DNA from: Bdellovibrio sp. SKB1291214
GTDB lineage: Bacteria > Bdellovibrionota > Bdellovibrionia > Bdellovibrionales > Bdellovibrionaceae
DNA: 64,000 nucleotides
Assembly: GCF_002209355.2 (NCBI RefSeq)
Contig: NZ_CP106855.1
Coordinates: 1,240,001 to 1,304,000 of the forward strand
Direction of reading: 5' to 3'
Below are positions 1 to 8,436 of the stretch, in pieces (the first letter of the stretch is position 1; every line of letters starts with the position of its first letter). A program made the translations under genes and the position numbers. A model generated the notes under the pieces. The model made no database searches, was not told the DNA's origin, and worked only from the letters and a program-made list of their open reading frames with translations.

Positions 1-221
1 GTGGGTTCTCCATTCACCATGACATCGCCATAGCGAGAGATCACTTGCAAAGTCCACTGACCACCCTCAGAAACAATCTTAAAGTGTTCGCGGGAAATAC
101 CTTTTTCAGGCTGCAACACAATATCACAGTCCTCTTTACGGCCTGCTACGTACGTACGCCCCTCTTCCAAAGGCATGTTATAAACCGTCTTACCACGAAG
201 ACGAACGATCAGATGAGCCAT
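1..221 (-). CDS. FHA-domain protein, 3' end outside window
   Basis: The visible 73 residues form most of a forkhead-associated (FHA) domain, a phosphothreonine-binding module: a Gly-Arg strand (AGRKEDCDIVL, about residues 26-36), the ISREH loop (42-46) whose Ser/Arg contact phosphate, and VNG near residue 70. The ATG lies one base after the stop of the preceding FHA gene and has a strong AAGGAGGA ribosome site inside that gene's end, so the two are translated together. It is the fifth gene of an operon starting with tadC. Nothing can be said of what follows the FHA domain because the gene runs off the window. The family call is seen in the sequence; a role in Tad/secretion signalling is inference. 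Confidence 0.88.
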   Translation of the reverse strand, partial: MAHLIVRLRGKTVYNMPLEEGRTYVAGRKEDCDIVLQPEKGISREHFKIVSEGGQWTLQVISRYGDVMVNGEP

Positions 222-222
222 A

Positions 223-1347
223 CTACAATCGTCCTCCTTCCTGATTTAATGTACATTCCTCATAGAACTGTTTTGCTTCTTTATAACTTGGGTCATCACG
301 GCGATTCTGCAACATTGTAATCACGTTCGAATAATTAGACTGACACATACGCCAGTTTTTCTTTTCACGATAACGACTGCCCTGTATCAAATTGAATTTC
401 ACCAATTCATCGAATTTGATTTTCGATAAATGGTAATAACGTTTTGCCAGTTCATTTTCTGGATCTAGATTTAACACAACTTGGAAGGCTTCACGCGCAC
501 GCGCGTACTGGCCTTGTTGGAAATCACGGAATCCACGGATAAAGTTTTCCTGTGCTCTTTTATACTGAACAGAGTCGTACTTTTCCTTTTTAATATTCAT
601 TAACTCTTGAGTGCGTTTTTCTGCCTCTTGCACGTCTTTCATGCTAATTGCGGAAGAACGGAATGCATTCGGATCCTTCGCAGCTTTATTCGGCCCTGCA
701 AAGAAGAAATACCCAGCAATGCCCACGATCGCAATGATTCCATAGAATCTTACACGTGGATTTGAAAGTGGACCACCACCTGCTGGAGAGCGAGGAGCTG
801 GACGAGGTGCTTGTTGCTGATATCCCGCACCTTGTGGTTGTCCCATTGGCATCTGGGGTCTTACCCCGCCCGGTGGCATGCTTGGTTTTGCAGCTGGCAT
901 ATTGGGAATTCCAGCGGCAGGCATATTCGGCATTCCCGAAGGACTTACCGGTCGCAAAGTCGGAGCTGCTGGAACAGCACCCGCCGATGGCATCACAGGA
1001 ATCGCAGGCTCTGCTGCCGCAACCGTCTCCGGCAGGAATCGAATTTCAGAATCACCTATTTGAATCACCGAACCCTTTTGCAAGATTTCGGACTGAACAC
1101 TTTCGCCATTTAACATGACAAAGTTTTTCTGACTTAAATTGACGATCAGGAATTCACTTCCACGTTGACGGATTTCCGCATGCTGACGACTGATGCGGGG
1201 ATCATTCGCCAATACGATATCATTCTCTGGTCCACGGCCAATAGTCGCTGTGCCGTTTGCAAAAGAAAGGCGCAAGCCCGTGTGCGGGCCCTTCACCACT
1301 TCAATTCCAAACTTTAATGCGTCTTTTACCTTAGGTGCCGCTGACAC
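223..1347 (-). CDS. FHA domain - proline-rich linker - membrane anchor - TPR-like protein
   Basis: 374 residues. An N-terminal FHA domain (about 15-105; GRGPENDIVL, SRQHAEI, LNG) is followed by a Pro/Met/Gly-rich linker (about 115-195), one hydrophobic segment (about 200-218) and a C-terminal helical region with a TPR-like unit (FQQGQYARAREAFQVVLNLDP). The layout suggests a cytoplasmic FHA reader and a periplasmic or peripheral scaffold, or the reverse. The start is GTG, overlapping the upstream stop as TAGTG, so translation is coupled. Its neighbours are two more FHA genes, DUF192 and tadC. It probably binds phosphothreonine peptides and recruits partners to a Tad-type secretion/pilus machine; the partner is unknown. 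Confidence 0.85.
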   Translation of the reverse strand: MSAAPKVKDALKFGIEVVKGPHTGLRLSFANGTATIGRGPENDIVLANDPRISRQHAEIRQRGSEFLIVNLSQKNFVMLNGESVQSEILQKGSVIQIGDSEIRFLPETVAAAEPAIPVMPSAGAVPAAPTLRPVSPSGMPNMPAAGIPNMPAAKPSMPPGGVRPQMPMGQPQGAGYQQQAPRPAPRSPAGGGPLSNPRVRFYGIIAIVGIAGYFFFAGPNKAAKDPNAFRSSAISMKDVQEAEKRTQELMNIKKEKYDSVQYKRAQENFIRGFRDFQQGQYARAREAFQVVLNLDPENELAKRYYHLSKIKFDELVKFNLIQGSRYREKKNWRMCQSNYSNVITMLQNRRDDPSYKEAKQFYEECTLNQEGGRL

Positions 1348-2978
1348 TAAGAGCCTCCCTCTGCCGGCGAAATAGTGATTACAAAGTAATCCACTTCATG
1401 CGGCTGTGAAGACATACCCTGACAACTTAATACACAAGGATGGCCGTTAAATTCCAACTGATCCGTATGAATCACACGTGGGTTCTCGCGTGTTTTATTC
1501 ATGAGATTATCAATATTTTGCATCAACGCGATATCTGGAATGGCTTGATATTGTTGCCCCAATAGCTGCGCGACTTCAGTGCGCGCCACTTGGCCAAAAG
1601 AAGAACTGCCCGCCATAATGCGACCGTCTTTTGAAATCGCAATCGCCGGGAAACCCATCAATTGAACCAAGTTTTCTGCTTCGCCATCTTTATTGACGAA
1701 ACTGCCCATTCCACCACCACCGCCTTCACCTTCGCCATGGATATAACGAGTTAGAAGGCTGTTGATATTACCAATCAATGCTTGCAGCGGTGGGAAGATG
1801 AAATCGACGCTTGTGTTGTCGTTTTTCTCTCTCATCGCGGCATCAAGTTGCTGATTCAGAGTAATCAAAGGATACTCCACCAACTTGTACATAAAGAAGA
1901 ACAAGATCAAACCAACTAAAGACGCAATGACCAAAGTCTGCATAAACAAACTGATCGCGCGACCGTCATCAAAGGCCATACTGCCGATATCATAAAGAAC
2001 GATGGCGTGGGCCTTAATGGATTGTTCGCCCGTATTTGGATCAAATAGACCAATAGGGAAACTTGCACCTATCGTCGATGAATCAATTTCCACCGTTTCA
2101 GGGCGCATTTCACGACGAGCCTGATGCACGAACGGCAAGTCAGGCGTCGTTCCCGCACGAGATGCTGGAGCTAAGATCATACCATCAGACTGCTGCACAA
2201 TTAGAACTTGCTTCACACCATCTTCAGATTCAGCTTGATTCGTGGTTAAAGAAGAATAGTTATTTTGCAATAATCCTGCTTGGTTGATCGTCGCCAATGT
2301 TCTCGCTATCGAAGCCGCACGACGTTTACTTTCCGTCACGATACTTGCGCGAGTGATCTGTACCATCGGTATCATCGCCAACAATGTCGTTACAAAAATA
2401 AAGATCACCACAAAGCCTAAAAGAACCATGCGGAACTCAAGGAACGTCGGAATTTTATAAACACCTGGCAACGCCACGCGATCCAAATACTCTTGGAATC
2501 TTTCCCAAAGAGCTTTTAAACCTCCAGGATTATATGCTGGTGCTGCTTCAGGCGCAGGTCCCGCTGGAACGCCCATTGGTTGTGGCATTCCCGGCATTCC
2601 CATTGGTTGAGGCATACCTTGTGGTATTGACATTCCAGGAACACCATAACCTGGCTGTGGCATCGGAGCCGGAGCTTGAGCTCTTTTTTCAGGGGCTGGG
2701 ATGATGTCAACTAAGACATCATGAATACCCAACTTATCCCCTAAGCGCATCAAACCGGTTTGCATGCGGACACCGTTTAAATAAGTTCCGTTACTTGATT
2801 TCAAATCTGTGACGACAATCTTGTCGCTGTAAACCACGATCTCGCTATGTTCTTTGGAAACACCAGGGCTTGTGATTTTAATATCACAATTAGGTGCGCG
2901 ACCGACAAGGTTGCGACCCATTTTTAGCTCTAAAATGCCGCCGGCTTGAGGGCCGGACAAAATTCTAAGCGCCCACAT
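1347..2978 (-). CDS. FHA-domain membrane protein with extracytoplasmic sensor-like region
   Basis: 543 residues. The FHA domain is N-terminal (about 5-95: GRAPNCDI, SKEHSEI, SSNGTYLNG, the last being the canonical FHA Asn-Gly signature). A Pro/Met/Gly linker (about 100-150) leads to a transmembrane helix near 185-205 (MVLLGFVVIFIFVTTLLAMI), an extracytoplasmic stretch of about 130 residues and a second helix near 345-365, then a cytoplasmic tail including a poly-Gly run and a PAS-like segment (AIAISKDGRIMAGSSSFGQVA). The topology resembles a chemoreceptor or histidine kinase without a kinase. ATG start with GGGAG at suitable spacing; it overlaps the DUF192 gene by 14 bases. It may couple an envelope signal to phosphothreonine binding; that is inference. 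Confidence 0.83.
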   Translation of the reverse strand: MWALRILSGPQAGGILELKMGRNLVGRAPNCDIKITSPGVSKEHSEIVVYSDKIVVTDLKSSNGTYLNGVRMQTGLMRLGDKLGIHDVLVDIIPAPEKRAQAPAPMPQPGYGVPGMSIPQGMPQPMGMPGMPQPMGVPAGPAPEAAPAYNPGGLKALWERFQEYLDRVALPGVYKIPTFLEFRMVLLGFVVIFIFVTTLLAMIPMVQITRASIVTESKRRAASIARTLATINQAGLLQNNYSSLTTNQAESEDGVKQVLIVQQSDGMILAPASRAGTTPDLPFVHQARREMRPETVEIDSSTIGASFPIGLFDPNTGEQSIKAHAIVLYDIGSMAFDDGRAISLFMQTLVIASLVGLILFFFMYKLVEYPLITLNQQLDAAMREKNDNTSVDFIFPPLQALIGNINSLLTRYIHGEGEGGGGGMGSFVNKDGEAENLVQLMGFPAIAISKDGRIMAGSSSFGQVARTEVAQLLGQQYQAIPDIALMQNIDNLMNKTRENPRVIHTDQLEFNGHPCVLSCQGMSSQPHEVDYFVITISPAEGGS

Positions 2979-3315
2979 TGAGCTGATCTCCCACTCTGAT
3001 GTTCAACTTGCTGCTTACACCTGAAGCCATCTCAAACACTGATCTTGCACCAAAGACGGGAAAAACCAATCTCCAAGGCTTCACATCTTTATAGATAGCT
3101 TTCACTTTCAAATTCTTATCAACAAATACACAATCAATGGCGAACTTCATAAAAAATGTATGGATGCTATTGCATCTTAAAATCCACAACGCGTGATCTT
3201 CAGATAAAGAACTACGACCCAATAAACCCACACCACGAGTTTGCATTGTATCTGCAACCTCCAGATTTGGGATCAAAGTGATTTTAGTTGTCGAGTTCTC
3301 AAGTCTCTTCATCAC
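2965..3315 (-). CDS. DUF192 family protein
   Basis: 116 residues covering a single DUF192 domain: the RGVGLLGRSSL turn, a central TFFMKFAIDCVFVDKNLKV segment typical of the family, and the final GDQL strand. Members are small beta-rich proteins, often exported, of unknown biochemical role. Here no signal peptide is visible. The likely start is GTG at 3315 fused to the tadC stop as TAGTG; ATG at 3312 is an equally possible start. Sitting between tadC and FHA genes, it may be an accessory of the secretion system, but only position supports that. Confidence 0.85.
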   Translation of the reverse strand: MMKRLENSTTKITLIPNLEVADTMQTRGVGLLGRSSLSEDHALWILRCNSIHTFFMKFAIDCVFVDKNLKVKAIYKDVKPWRLVFPVFGARSVFEMASGVSSKLNIRVGDQLNVGA

Positions 3316-4223
3316 TATTTGCTTCCATACATAAATGAAATCGCTATCGGCCCAAAAACCATAATGAACACGGCCGGTAAAATAAATAACATCAACGGGA
3401 TCAGAATCGCTTGAGACGCTTTCGCACCGGCTTTTTCTGCACGGACGAAACGCTCCATACGCATTTGTTCCGACTGATCCTTCAGAACTTGCGAAATGCT
3501 GGCACCTGTTGCCTCCGCATCGATCAAGACCGCAACGAAACTTGTAATCTCGCCCATGTCCAGACGCTCTGACATTTCTTTGAGCGCTTGTGTTTTCGAA
3601 GCACCGATCTTGATATCTTTCAAAACAATTCCAAACTCTTCAGCCAACACACTTTCTGTGCCTACAGACTTATCCACGATTTTTTGAATCGCCGAGAAAA
3701 AGTCCAGACCCGCTTCCACTGACAAAGCCAAAAGGTCGATAAAGAACGGAAGATCTGCACGAACTGACAGCTCTCGTTTTTTCTTTTCACCCTTGGCGTG
3801 AATTTGCGGCAAGTAAAAACCAATCAAACCCACCCCAACGCACATTGGAATCGACAAACCCAATTGTAGCGAGAAGTTCATGATGATCAAAAAGATTGGG
3901 AACATCACTCCCCACAGTAATTGCAATCCGATGAACTCATCTTCATTCAACTCTCGGGATAGACCCGAGGTCATAATGAACTTGCGAACTTTTTTACGAT
4001 AGCTTTCACTGCGAATTCTCAGCGCATGTTGCAAGGTGAATTGGTGCACTAACGGACGAGAGAAATTGATGACTGGATTTTTTGATTTAGCTGGCTCGTC
4101 GTTATTTGCCCAAGACAATTGTTGCTTGTCCGCGTTGCTTGCAAAGATAGAATTTACGAATAGGAATACCGCCACTCCTGCTAGGAGCAAACCCAAAATC
4201 AGCATTAATTCTGCGCTTCCCAT
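3315..4223 (-). CDS. tadC: TadC-like type II/IV secretion system F-domain membrane protein
   Basis: 302 residues with an N-terminal membrane helix (4-26), a pair of central helices (about 108-145) and a C-terminal helix pair (about 265-298). Between them is the T2SSF (GspF/TadC) domain: RADLPFFIDLLALSVEAGLDFFSAI, then the EMSERLDMGEITSFV region. TadC forms the inner-membrane platform of Tad (Flp pilus) machines with TadB. It is the first gene of the operon; no tadB lies upstream because the next gene (maf) diverges after only 29 bases, so the rest of the Tad set must be elsewhere or beyond the left edge. ATG start with AGAGG spaced 7 bases. Confidence 0.88.
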   Translation of the reverse strand: MGSAELMLILGLLLAGVAVFLFVNSIFASNADKQQLSWANNDEPAKSKNPVINFSRPLVHQFTLQHALRIRSESYRKKVRKFIMTSGLSRELNEDEFIGLQLLWGVMFPIFLIIMNFSLQLGLSIPMCVGVGLIGFYLPQIHAKGEKKKRELSVRADLPFFIDLLALSVEAGLDFFSAIQKIVDKSVGTESVLAEEFGIVLKDIKIGASKTQALKEMSERLDMGEITSFVAVLIDAEATGASISQVLKDQSEQMRMERFVRAEKAGAKASQAILIPLMLFILPAVFIMVFGPIAISFMYGSK

Positions 4224-4252
4224 TTTGGCCTCTTCGTGTTCTAGTCAGACTC

Positions 4253-4828
4253 ATGAAAACATTGATCCTGGCTTCAGAGTCTCCGCGTCGCAAACAACTG
4301 CTTCAAGAAGCAGGATTTTCGTTCGACGTAGTATCAGTAAAAGTATCGGAAATTCCTGACAAAAACCTGAATGCTACGGAGCAGATTTTGGACATCGCCA
4401 GACGTAAAGCGAGAGCGGCTTTCGCCCACCTAAAGTCCAGTAAATTACAGGAGTTTACTCTCATTTCCGCCGACACGGAGGTGATTCACGAGGGTCAACT
4501 GCAAGGTAAGCCCTCGGACAAGGATGATGCTTTCAAAATGCTTAGCCGTTTGTCTGGGAAAACCCACTTGGTACAGACCGGAGTGTGCGTGATCGACTCG
4601 GCCTCTGGGAACGAATTGTCTCAAATTGAAACGACCCAAGTTTTTTTCAAAGCACTTAATGATGAAGAAATCTGGACCTATATTGAATCAGGGGAACCCA
4701 TGGATAAGGCTGGGGCCTATGGAATTCAAGGTCTGGGTGGAAAGTTCGTTGAAAAAATTGAAGGCCCTTTCGACAACGTCGTGGGCCTTCCAGTTCAACT
4801 GGTCAAAGAAATGCTGGCTAAAATCTAG
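4253..4828 (+). CDS. maf: Maf-family nucleoside triphosphate pyrophosphatase
   Basis: 191 residues, the usual Maf length. It shows the family hallmarks: SESPRRKQLL near the N-terminus (substrate loop), SADTEVI (metal-binding Asp), GKPSDKDDAFKML, and MDKAGAYGIQGLGGKFVEKIEGPFDNVVGLP at 145-175. Maf proteins hydrolyse dTTP/UTP or modified nucleotides to the monophosphate and can affect septum formation. The KAGAYGIQG form favours the YhdE (dTTP/UTP) type, but this is only a motif-level guess. The gene diverges from tadC with 29 bases between starts and overlaps the convergent barrel gene by 4 bases at its stop. Confidence 0.93.
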   Translation: MKTLILASESPRRKQLLQEAGFSFDVVSVKVSEIPDKNLNATEQILDIARRKARAAFAHLKSSKLQEFTLISADTEVIHEGQLQGKPSDKDDAFKMLSRLSGKTHLVQTGVCVIDSASGNELSQIETTQVFFKALNDEEIWTYIESGEPMDKAGAYGIQGLGGKFVEKIEGPFDNVVGLPVQLVKEMLAKI

Positions 4829-5538
4829 AACACAAATTTCCAACCGAGGCTTACGCTGGCGCCGGTGCCGCGCTCGGTATCCACTTTGATGTTATTGATT
4901 TCTTGAACGTATCCGAAGGACATTGTACGAATTTTTGCTTCGATAGCATTGCGCTTTGAAGATCCCAGTAAGAAACCCACCCCCGCTTGGATACCAACGC
5001 CGCCGTCGACATCAGTGACTTCGCCTTCGTCGATTACTACAACGGGCATTGCTGTGTTGATACCGAAAGGAATATACCAGCGATCGAAACGGTATATCGC
5101 GTTTCCTTCAAAACCTAAAATTCCTAAATAGGCTTCTTTAGTGGTACCAAAAACGGCCATACTTGCATCTTTGATTTTGTGAGCTAAGTCAAAGAATCCA
5201 CCGACCGAAAATCCCCAGTGGTTTTTACCCCAAAAAACGAAATGAGCGTCGACTCCAATACTGGGTCCTGTTTTCAAATCGTACTCACCGGTTGTGGTAT
5301 TTCCGCCAACTGTCGTTTTCGCGTCCTTGAATTTCATCTGACTTAACGTGTTCAGATAGGCACCCATCACAAAATGCCCGCTGTGAGTGTCAGAGTTATT
5401 TCCTTGGTCTTTATTATGAGTGTCTTTATCAGGAGTTGAACTTTCATTCATAGCTGCTATTTCGTCAGCAGATCTTTCCTGAGCTCCTGCAGCAACAGAT
5501 AAAAGCAATGCGAATACCAAAACGATCTTCTTCAACAT
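4825..5538 (-). CDS. Small outer-membrane beta-barrel protein
   Basis: 237 residues. A clear Sec signal peptide (1-19, cleaved after AAGA) precedes a Glu/Asp-rich stretch (20-50) and a region of alternating strands that ends in GWKFVF: a terminal Phe preceded by alternating hydrophobics is the standard BAM signal of outer-membrane barrels. Probably an 8-strand OmpA/OmpW-like porin; no specific family recognised. Good ribosome site (GGAGGC) before the ATG. Convergent with maf. Confidence 0.75.
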   Translation of the reverse strand: MLKKIVLVFALLLSVAAGAQERSADEIAAMNESSTPDKDTHNKDQGNNSDTHSGHFVMGAYLNTLSQMKFKDAKTTVGGNTTTGEYDLKTGPSIGVDAHFVFWGKNHWGFSVGGFFDLAHKIKDASMAVFGTTKEAYLGILGFEGNAIYRFDRWYIPFGINTAMPVVVIDEGEVTDVDGGVGIQAGVGFLLGSSKRNAIEAKIRTMSFGYVQEINNIKVDTERGTGASVSLGWKFVF

Positions 5539-5576
5539 GAAGCCTCCACAAGATGATGAATCGCATTTAGTTTATT

Positions 5577-6101
5577 TCAGGCTGGTGCTTCTTTGAATTC
5601 AAAAATCCTATGCTCGACCAAGTATTTTTGCAAAGGTCGATCCTGTATCACCGAATATCCACGAATTAGGGACACAACCCGGCTCCAAGGACGATAATCC
5701 CAGAACTTGTCCTTTAATGCCCGCGTCTTGGCAGCACCGGTCACACTCATTGTGATCATGCCGCTGATTGCTCGCATAAAACGATTGAATAATTCTCTGT
5801 TTCTGATTTTTAAAACCAGCTGAATGTGATCACCACCATTCACCTGCTCGCGCAACTGAACTTGATATCTGCGAGCTTGCGCCACCAGAATCTGTGAAAT
5901 CTTTTTCCAATTTTTGTGATTTCGAAACGACCACGCGCCCCTTGCTTGACTCGATTGCAACACCACATGCATCGCATGCTTAGTGGTAATGGGGCGCGCC
6001 TTTTTAGCATTGCTATTTTTTAAAAGCGCACCCCCGAACTGCTTTCGCAGCCGAGGGTCTTCAGAACTGTATATCGCTATTCGACGGGAGGAGCGGTACA
6101 T
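5577..6101 (-). CDS. Degenerate REP-associated tyrosine transposase-like (Y1/IS200-like) protein
   Basis: 174 residues from the chosen ATG; the frame stays open to a TTG at 6203, but the added 34 residues look non-coding and have no ribosome site. FGGALL, the KHAMHVVLQSS first strand and a GGDHIQLVLKI strand match the single-strand HUH transposase fold (TnpA-REP/RAYT). The HUH motif, normally His-hydrophobic-His, reads His-Ile-Gln here, so one metal-binding His is lost. No terminal repeats or partner gene flank it, which fits a domesticated, single-copy RAYT-type protein rather than an active IS. It diverges from yggS. Compare the AAAAGGTGCC repeats elsewhere in this window. Confidence 0.7.
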   Translation of the reverse strand: MYRSSRRIAIYSSEDPRLRKQFGGALLKNSNAKKARPITTKHAMHVVLQSSQARGAWSFRNHKNWKKISQILVAQARRYQVQLREQVNGGDHIQLVLKIRNRELFNRFMRAISGMITMSVTGAAKTRALKDKFWDYRPWSRVVSLIRGYSVIQDRPLQKYLVEHRIFEFKEAPA

Positions 6102-6241
6102 GGACCATGTTATATGAGCACCCCCAACCTTGGTCAAGAAAAAAGTAGCGATGGTATTTTTGATTTGGAATTTCTGGGAATTAATGAGTTCGCATTGCGG
6201 CAAAGATGGCAGTCTTAGAAAAAGGTTGTTAGGTTTTCGTT

Positions 6242-6892
6242 ATGAGCTTTCAGGACATTCGCGCTGAAGTCGGCGCCGACAAAATTCTTGCCGTTTCGAA
6301 ACTTCAGCCGATCGATAAGATCCGCGGTCTTTACAATCAAGGTCAGCGCAAATTCGGTGAAAATTATGTTCAGGAAGCATTAGACAAAAAAGATCAACTT
6401 AAAGACCTAACAGATATTGAATGGCACTTGATTGGTCATCTTCAAAAGAACAAAGCAAAATACGTGGTTGGCCAATTTGCGTTGATTCACTCGGTGGACT
6501 CTTTAGAACTTGCCCAAACCCTCAACCGCCAATGCGAAAGCAAGAAAGTCACTCAACGCATTCTGATTCAAGTGAACCTTGCAGGCGAAGACAGTAAAAG
6601 TGGTTTTGACAAAAGCGCCCTAATGGCGTGCTGGAATGAACTGATCGAACTGCCCCATTTAACTATCGATGGTTTTATGACCATGCCGCCATTATCTGAA
6701 ACCGGTGAAGATGTGCGCCCCTATTTTAAGGAGCTGCGCGAGCTTCAACAACACCTTGCTAAAACAACGGACTCTGCACGACACCCACTTAAAATGCTCT
6801 CGATGGGAACCAGCAGTGATTATAAAGTCGCCATTCAAGAGGGCGCCACCCTGGTGCGTTTAGGCACGGTTCTTTTTGGCGCAAGAAATTAA
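6242..6892 (+). CDS. yggS: YggS/YBL036C-family pyridoxal-phosphate homeostasis protein
   Basis: 216 residues forming the PLP-binding TIM barrel of the PLPBP family. The PLP lysine is K20 in ILAVSKLQP; FGENYVQEA, EWHLIGHLQKNK, GEDSKSGF and the final LSMGTSSDYKVAIQEGATLVRLGTVLFG (phosphate-binding) are all present. The protein buffers free PLP and affects amino-acid metabolism. The N-terminus is about 15 residues shorter than in E. coli, and an in-frame TAG 12 bases upstream excludes an earlier start. Neighbour to proC and divIVA, a yggS-proC-divIVA-yggU order common across bacteria. Confidence 0.95.
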   Translation: MSFQDIRAEVGADKILAVSKLQPIDKIRGLYNQGQRKFGENYVQEALDKKDQLKDLTDIEWHLIGHLQKNKAKYVVGQFALIHSVDSLELAQTLNRQCESKKVTQRILIQVNLAGEDSKSGFDKSALMACWNELIELPHLTIDGFMTMPPLSETGEDVRPYFKELRELQQHLAKTTDSARHPLKMLSMGTSSDYKVAIQEGATLVRLGTVLFGARN

Positions 6893-6971
6893 CCGAAATA
6901 CTTCTCGGCGGAGTCTGACATAGTGGATGATTTCGTTTGGCGAATTCCATTGCTGAAGGTAGGATGAATCT

Positions 6972-7799
6972 ATGAACCCACTGCTCAAAGCTCAAAAAAT
7001 CGGATTTCTGGGTGCAGGCAATATGGCGCAAGCCATGATTAAAGGCCTTATCGAAGGCGGAATTCCTGCTAATCACATTTACGCAACAAACAGATCAGAC
7101 GGAAAATTGGTCAAACTGGTTGAACAGTACAAAATCAATTCTCTGAAAAACAATGAGGAACTCATTGATCTTTGCGACATCATTATCTTGGCGGTCAAAC
7201 CTCAAGATCTTTTGACGGCGCTGGAACCTGTCGGCCGCGCTTTTGACGAAAATAAAATCGTAATTAGCGTTGCGGCTGGTATTCGCATGGAAAAACTAGA
7301 AAGATTTCTAAACGGTGCTCGACTGGCGCGAGTGATGCCAAATACTCCTTCCGTCATCGGGCGAGGAGTTATTGGATATCTTTTAAATGATGACGACGAC
7401 GACGCCTTAGAGAGTACGGTTGAAGATTTGTTTGAACCATTGGGCCGAGTCATCAAAGTTAACGACGAAGACCAATTCGAAGCTTTGATGATTTCTTGCT
7501 CCAGCGGAACTGGGTTCGTTTTTGAGATGATGATGTACTGGCAGGACTGGATTGAAGAACACGGCTTTTCTGTTGAAGAAGCCCGCGTCATGACAATTGA
7601 AACATTTGTAGGAGCCTCTTTGCTAGCCGCGCAAGCTCGTGAAAATGTCGAAGACCTTCAAGCCCGCGTGACATCCAAGAAAGGTGTCACGGCGGCTGGA
7701 CTTCAGTCCATGAGAGAGCTTGAAATCGAGCGCGCTCTTCGCATCAGCTTTGAAAAAGCCGCGATGAGAAACAAAGAAATGGCCCGGGAAATCAAATAA
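6972..7799 (+). CDS. proC: Pyrroline-5-carboxylate reductase
   Basis: 275 residues. N-terminal NAD(P)-binding Rossmann motif GFLGAGNMAQAMIKG (14-28), the ILAVKPQ segment, VISVAAGI, RVMPNTPSVIGRG (about 118-130) and the C-terminal helical signature KKGVTAAGLQSM define P5C reductase, which makes proline from pyrroline-5-carboxylate in the cytoplasm. An Asp-rich insertion (NDDDDDALE) sits where most homologues have a short loop. The next gene, divIVA, follows after 59 bases. Confidence 0.96.
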   Translation: MNPLLKAQKIGFLGAGNMAQAMIKGLIEGGIPANHIYATNRSDGKLVKLVEQYKINSLKNNEELIDLCDIIILAVKPQDLLTALEPVGRAFDENKIVISVAAGIRMEKLERFLNGARLARVMPNTPSVIGRGVIGYLLNDDDDDALESTVEDLFEPLGRVIKVNDEDQFEALMISCSSGTGFVFEMMMYWQDWIEEHGFSVEEARVMTIETFVGASLLAAQARENVEDLQARVTSKKGVTAAGLQSMRELEIERALRISFEKAAMRNKEMAREIK

Positions 7800-7858
7800 C
7801 CTTGCCGGGCCCCAGGTAGACTTTTATCCTTATTTCATATTGTTCAAGGAGGAACAGA

Positions 7859-8428
7859 ATGAAGATCACACCCATTGATATAGCTCACAGATCATTTGGT
7901 AAAAAAATGATGGGTCTCGACACTGATGAGGTTATGGATTTCCTCCAACAGGTCGCAGGACAAATGGAAGCTTTGATCCAAGAAAGAAACGCTCTTAAAG
8001 AAGCTCTTCGTGAAAAAGAACTTTCTTTAATGGAATACAAAGAGCGCGATCAAGTTCTTAAAGAAACAATTGCTACAGCAACTCAAATGGCGGATCGCTT
8101 ACGCCAGGATGCTGAACGTGAAGCAAAACTTATCACGGCAGATGCTAATCAAAAAGCTGAGATCATCACTCGTGATTCACGCGATTCATTAAAACGCATG
8201 TATCAAGAAGTGAATGAATTGAAGCGCGCCCGCATGCAGTTTGAAGCAAACTTGAAAGCATTGGCTCAGGCTCATCTTTCTTTGCTTGAACAAGGTGAAA
8301 AGTATATGCCGCAAATGCATTTGCAAAACCAAAATTTTGTTGGTGGTGGCACTAATGGGAATACGACAAATACCGGTTCCCAAGGCAACACTCGTTCGAC
8401 AAATATCTCTCCGCTATCTGCTGAGTAG
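7859..8428 (+). CDS. divIVA: DivIVA-domain cell-pole / division protein
   Basis: 189 residues. The N-terminal DivIVA lipid-binding motif (ITPIDIAHRSFGKKMMGLD) is followed by a long coiled coil (about 25-150) and a Gly/Asn/Thr-rich tail. DivIVA proteins mark curved membrane at poles and septa and recruit partners. In Bdellovibrio bacteriovorus the DivIVA homologue has been linked to progeny cell shape and to ParA-like proteins (established, recalled from literature). Strong AAGGAGG ribosome site. The transcript probably ends, at least partly, at a terminator located inside the next gene. Confidence 0.93.
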   Translation: MKITPIDIAHRSFGKKMMGLDTDEVMDFLQQVAGQMEALIQERNALKEALREKELSLMEYKERDQVLKETIATATQMADRLRQDAEREAKLITADANQKAEIITRDSRDSLKRMYQEVNELKRARMQFEANLKALAQAHLSLLEQGEKYMPQMHLQNQNFVGGGTNGNTTNTGSQGNTRSTNISPLSAE

Positions 8429-8436
8429 TCATATCT

